This document shows, piece after piece, positions 5,832 to 6,999 of a DNA stretch of 6,999 nucleotides. Each line of letters begins with the position of its first letter. The first letter of the stretch is position 1. The translations under genes and the position numbers were made by a program. The notes under the pieces are model-generated. The model had not been told where the DNA came from and did no database searches. It saw only the letters and a list, made by a program, of their open reading frames with translations. Source of the DNA: Bacillota bacterium (lineage in GTDB: Bacteria > Bacillota > Clostridia > Oscillospirales > Butyricicoccaceae); contig JAUZPW010000075.1 of NCBI GenBank assembly GCA_030705725.1, positions 1-6,999 of the forward strand. The letters run 5' to 3'.

Positions 5832-6922
5832 TGGATAAATACAGTAATCTTTCCGATACGGCGATGCTCGATTATATTCACGAAACGCCTGAGGCGCTAA
5901 AACGTATTTTGGCCGACCGTAAAAAGATAACGAAGCAGTTTGTAAAAGAGTTTATAAACAGAGAGATAGAGGAACTGCAGATTATCGGTTCCGGGACTTC
6001 GTTTCACGGAGGCTACGCCGCGCACGGACTGCTTGAAAGAATACTTAAAATTCCGGTATGCGCGTCTTATCCGATGCCATTTAAGGACAGCAAGACGGTT
6101 ATTGACAATAAAACGATGGTAATCGGTATTTCTCAGGGCGGCGAAAGCCTTTCGACTGTAGCCGGAATTGATTACGCCAAAAGCAAAGGCTGCTTTACCG
6201 TTGCAATCACTGCGAACGACGACGGAAAAAGAGTCAGCGAACACGCGGATATGACCGTCTTATTGTCCTGTGGGCCGGAGTACGCCGGCCCCAAGACAAA
6301 AGGCTATCAGGCAACCATTCTTATTCTTCTGCTACTGGGGCTTGAAACGGGCCTTGCACAGGGAAAAATAACTGAGGATTATTATAACGAAATACTGGGA
6401 AGAATGGAAACTACCTTTAACAATCAGAAACGCGTGATAGAAGCCTCCGAAGACTGGTACAGGGCGAACCGTGACGAGTTTATGAAATGCCGCAGGTTTG
6501 TGCTTGTCGGGTACGAGGCTAATTATGGAAACGTGCTTGAAGGCAGACTCAAGATACAGGAAGCAGTTCGGTACGGCGTTGAGGGCTACGAGCTTGAAGA
6601 ATTTATGCACGGGATTTACCACTCAATCGACGAGAACGTATTCATGCTTTTACTCGCGCCTAAGGGACAGTACAAGGACAGAATAGTCAAGCTTAAGGAA
6701 TTCTTTAAGGATTATACGGAACACCGTTTCCTGATCGGAGATTTTGACGGGAACGCAGACACTAAGACACTCAACGTAAAATTTGTCGACGATCCGGATT
6801 TCTCGATCTTTGAGTACATTCTGCCTTTGCAGTGTATCGCTTACTACCTCTCAAAGGACCTGGGGATAAACCCCAATATTCCTAAGATAGTAAACTTTCA
6901 TTATCTTATGGGGAGCAAATAA
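5831..6922 (+). CDS. Double-SIS sugar-phosphate isomerase/deaminase, GlmS-isomerase-like
   Basis: The 363-aa protein resembles the C-terminal isomerase half of GlmS, with no glutaminase domain. The N-terminal MLDYIHETPEAL (12-23) matches the start of the GlmS isomerase domain. SIS domain 1 has GSGTSFHGG at 53-61 and ISQGGESLS at 100-108 for phosphosugar binding, then GPKTKGYQAT at 153-162. SIS domain 2 begins near 219. By eye, E. coli GlmS residues Glu488, His504 and Lys603 correspond to Glu244 (KIQE), His260 (EEFMHG) and Lys352 (NIPKIV), so ring-opening and isomerisation chemistry is probably retained. Related enzymes include the AgaS and NagB-II type hexosamine-6-phosphate deaminases and the FrlB/GfrE/GfrF deglycases acting on glycated-amine 6-phosphates. 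Its place between a PTS and nanE favours an amino-sugar 6-phosphate substrate (inference). The start overlaps the IID stop by one base (TAATG). Confidence 0.88.
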   Translation: MDKYSNLSDTAMLDYIHETPEALKRILADRKKITKQFVKEFINREIEELQIIGSGTSFHGGYAAHGLLERILKIPVCASYPMPFKDSKTVIDNKTMVIGISQGGESLSTVAGIDYAKSKGCFTVAITANDDGKRVSEHADMTVLLSCGPEYAGPKTKGYQATILILLLLGLETGLAQGKITEDYYNEILGRMETTFNNQKRVIEASEDWYRANRDEFMKCRRFVLVGYEANYGNVLEGRLKIQEAVRYGVEGYELEEFMHGIYHSIDENVFMLLLAPKGQYKDRIVKLKEFFKDYTEHRFLIGDFDGNADTKTLNVKFVDDPDFSIFEYILPLQCIAYYLSKDLGINPNIPKIVNFHYLMGSK

Positions 6923-6935
6923 ACGGGAGAAGAAA

Positions 6936-6999
6936 ATGGAATCAAAAAAAGACATTATTGAAAAACTCAGGGGCGGACTGATCGTTTCCTGCCAGGCCA
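6936..6999 (+). CDS. nanE: N-acetylmannosamine-6-phosphate 2-epimerase, 5' part
   Basis: Only 21 codons are visible before the window ends. The encoded start MESKKDIIEKLRGGLIVSCQA contains the GLIVSCQ motif typical of the NanE N-terminus, in the LIVSCQA form of Gram-positive members (E. coli has LIVSCQPV). NanE converts ManNAc-6-P to GlcNAc-6-P in sialic acid and ManNAc catabolism. GGGAGA at 6925-6930 is a good ribosome site, and the gene starts 13 nt after the SIS gene, so it belongs to the same operon. The assignment rests on this short motif. Confidence 0.8.
   Translation, partial: MESKKDIIEKLRGGLIVSCQA

Overview
The window looks like a chromosomal segment of a low-to-moderate GC Gram-positive bacterium, most likely a clostridial member of the Bacillota. 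The evidence is a Firmicute-type SecA and RF2, strong AGGAGG-like Shine-Dalgarno sites, GTG and TTG starts, a consensus SigA promoter, a mannose-family PTS, and a NanE N-terminus with the Gram-positive LIVSCQA motif. No species can be assigned by eye.

Left part (1-3606): two housekeeping genes diverge from a short intergenic region. secA runs leftward from a TTG start at 2346 to a TAA at 124-126, giving 740 residues. This is shorter than any ordinary SecA. The same reading frame still resembles SecA beyond the stop, through positions 123-1, but carries two further in-frame TAG codons. The 3' end of secA is therefore interrupted three times within 42 codons, while the preceding 740 codons are intact. 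prfB (peptide chain release factor 2) runs rightward from a GTG at 2482, is full length, and lacks the programmed +1 frameshift found in many prfB genes. An intrinsic terminator follows it.

Right part (3607-6999): a near-perfect SigA promoter (TTGACA, 18 nt, TATAAT) drives a tightly packed operon. It encodes mannose/sorbose-family PTS components IIB, IIC and IID, then a GlmS-isomerase-like double-SIS protein, then the first 21 codons of nanE (N-acetylmannosamine-6-phosphate 2-epimerase), which is cut by the window end. The first four genes overlap by 7, 1 and 1 nt, and nanE starts 13 nt after the SIS gene. No IIA component is present in the window.

Together the operon suggests uptake and phosphorylation of an amino sugar, possibly ManNAc or a related compound. 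NanE would then convert a 6-phosphate to GlcNAc-6-P, and the SIS enzyme would deaminate or isomerise a hexosamine or hexose 6-phosphate. The substrate is inferred, not shown. The most unusual observation is the triple-stop interruption of the secA 3' end.
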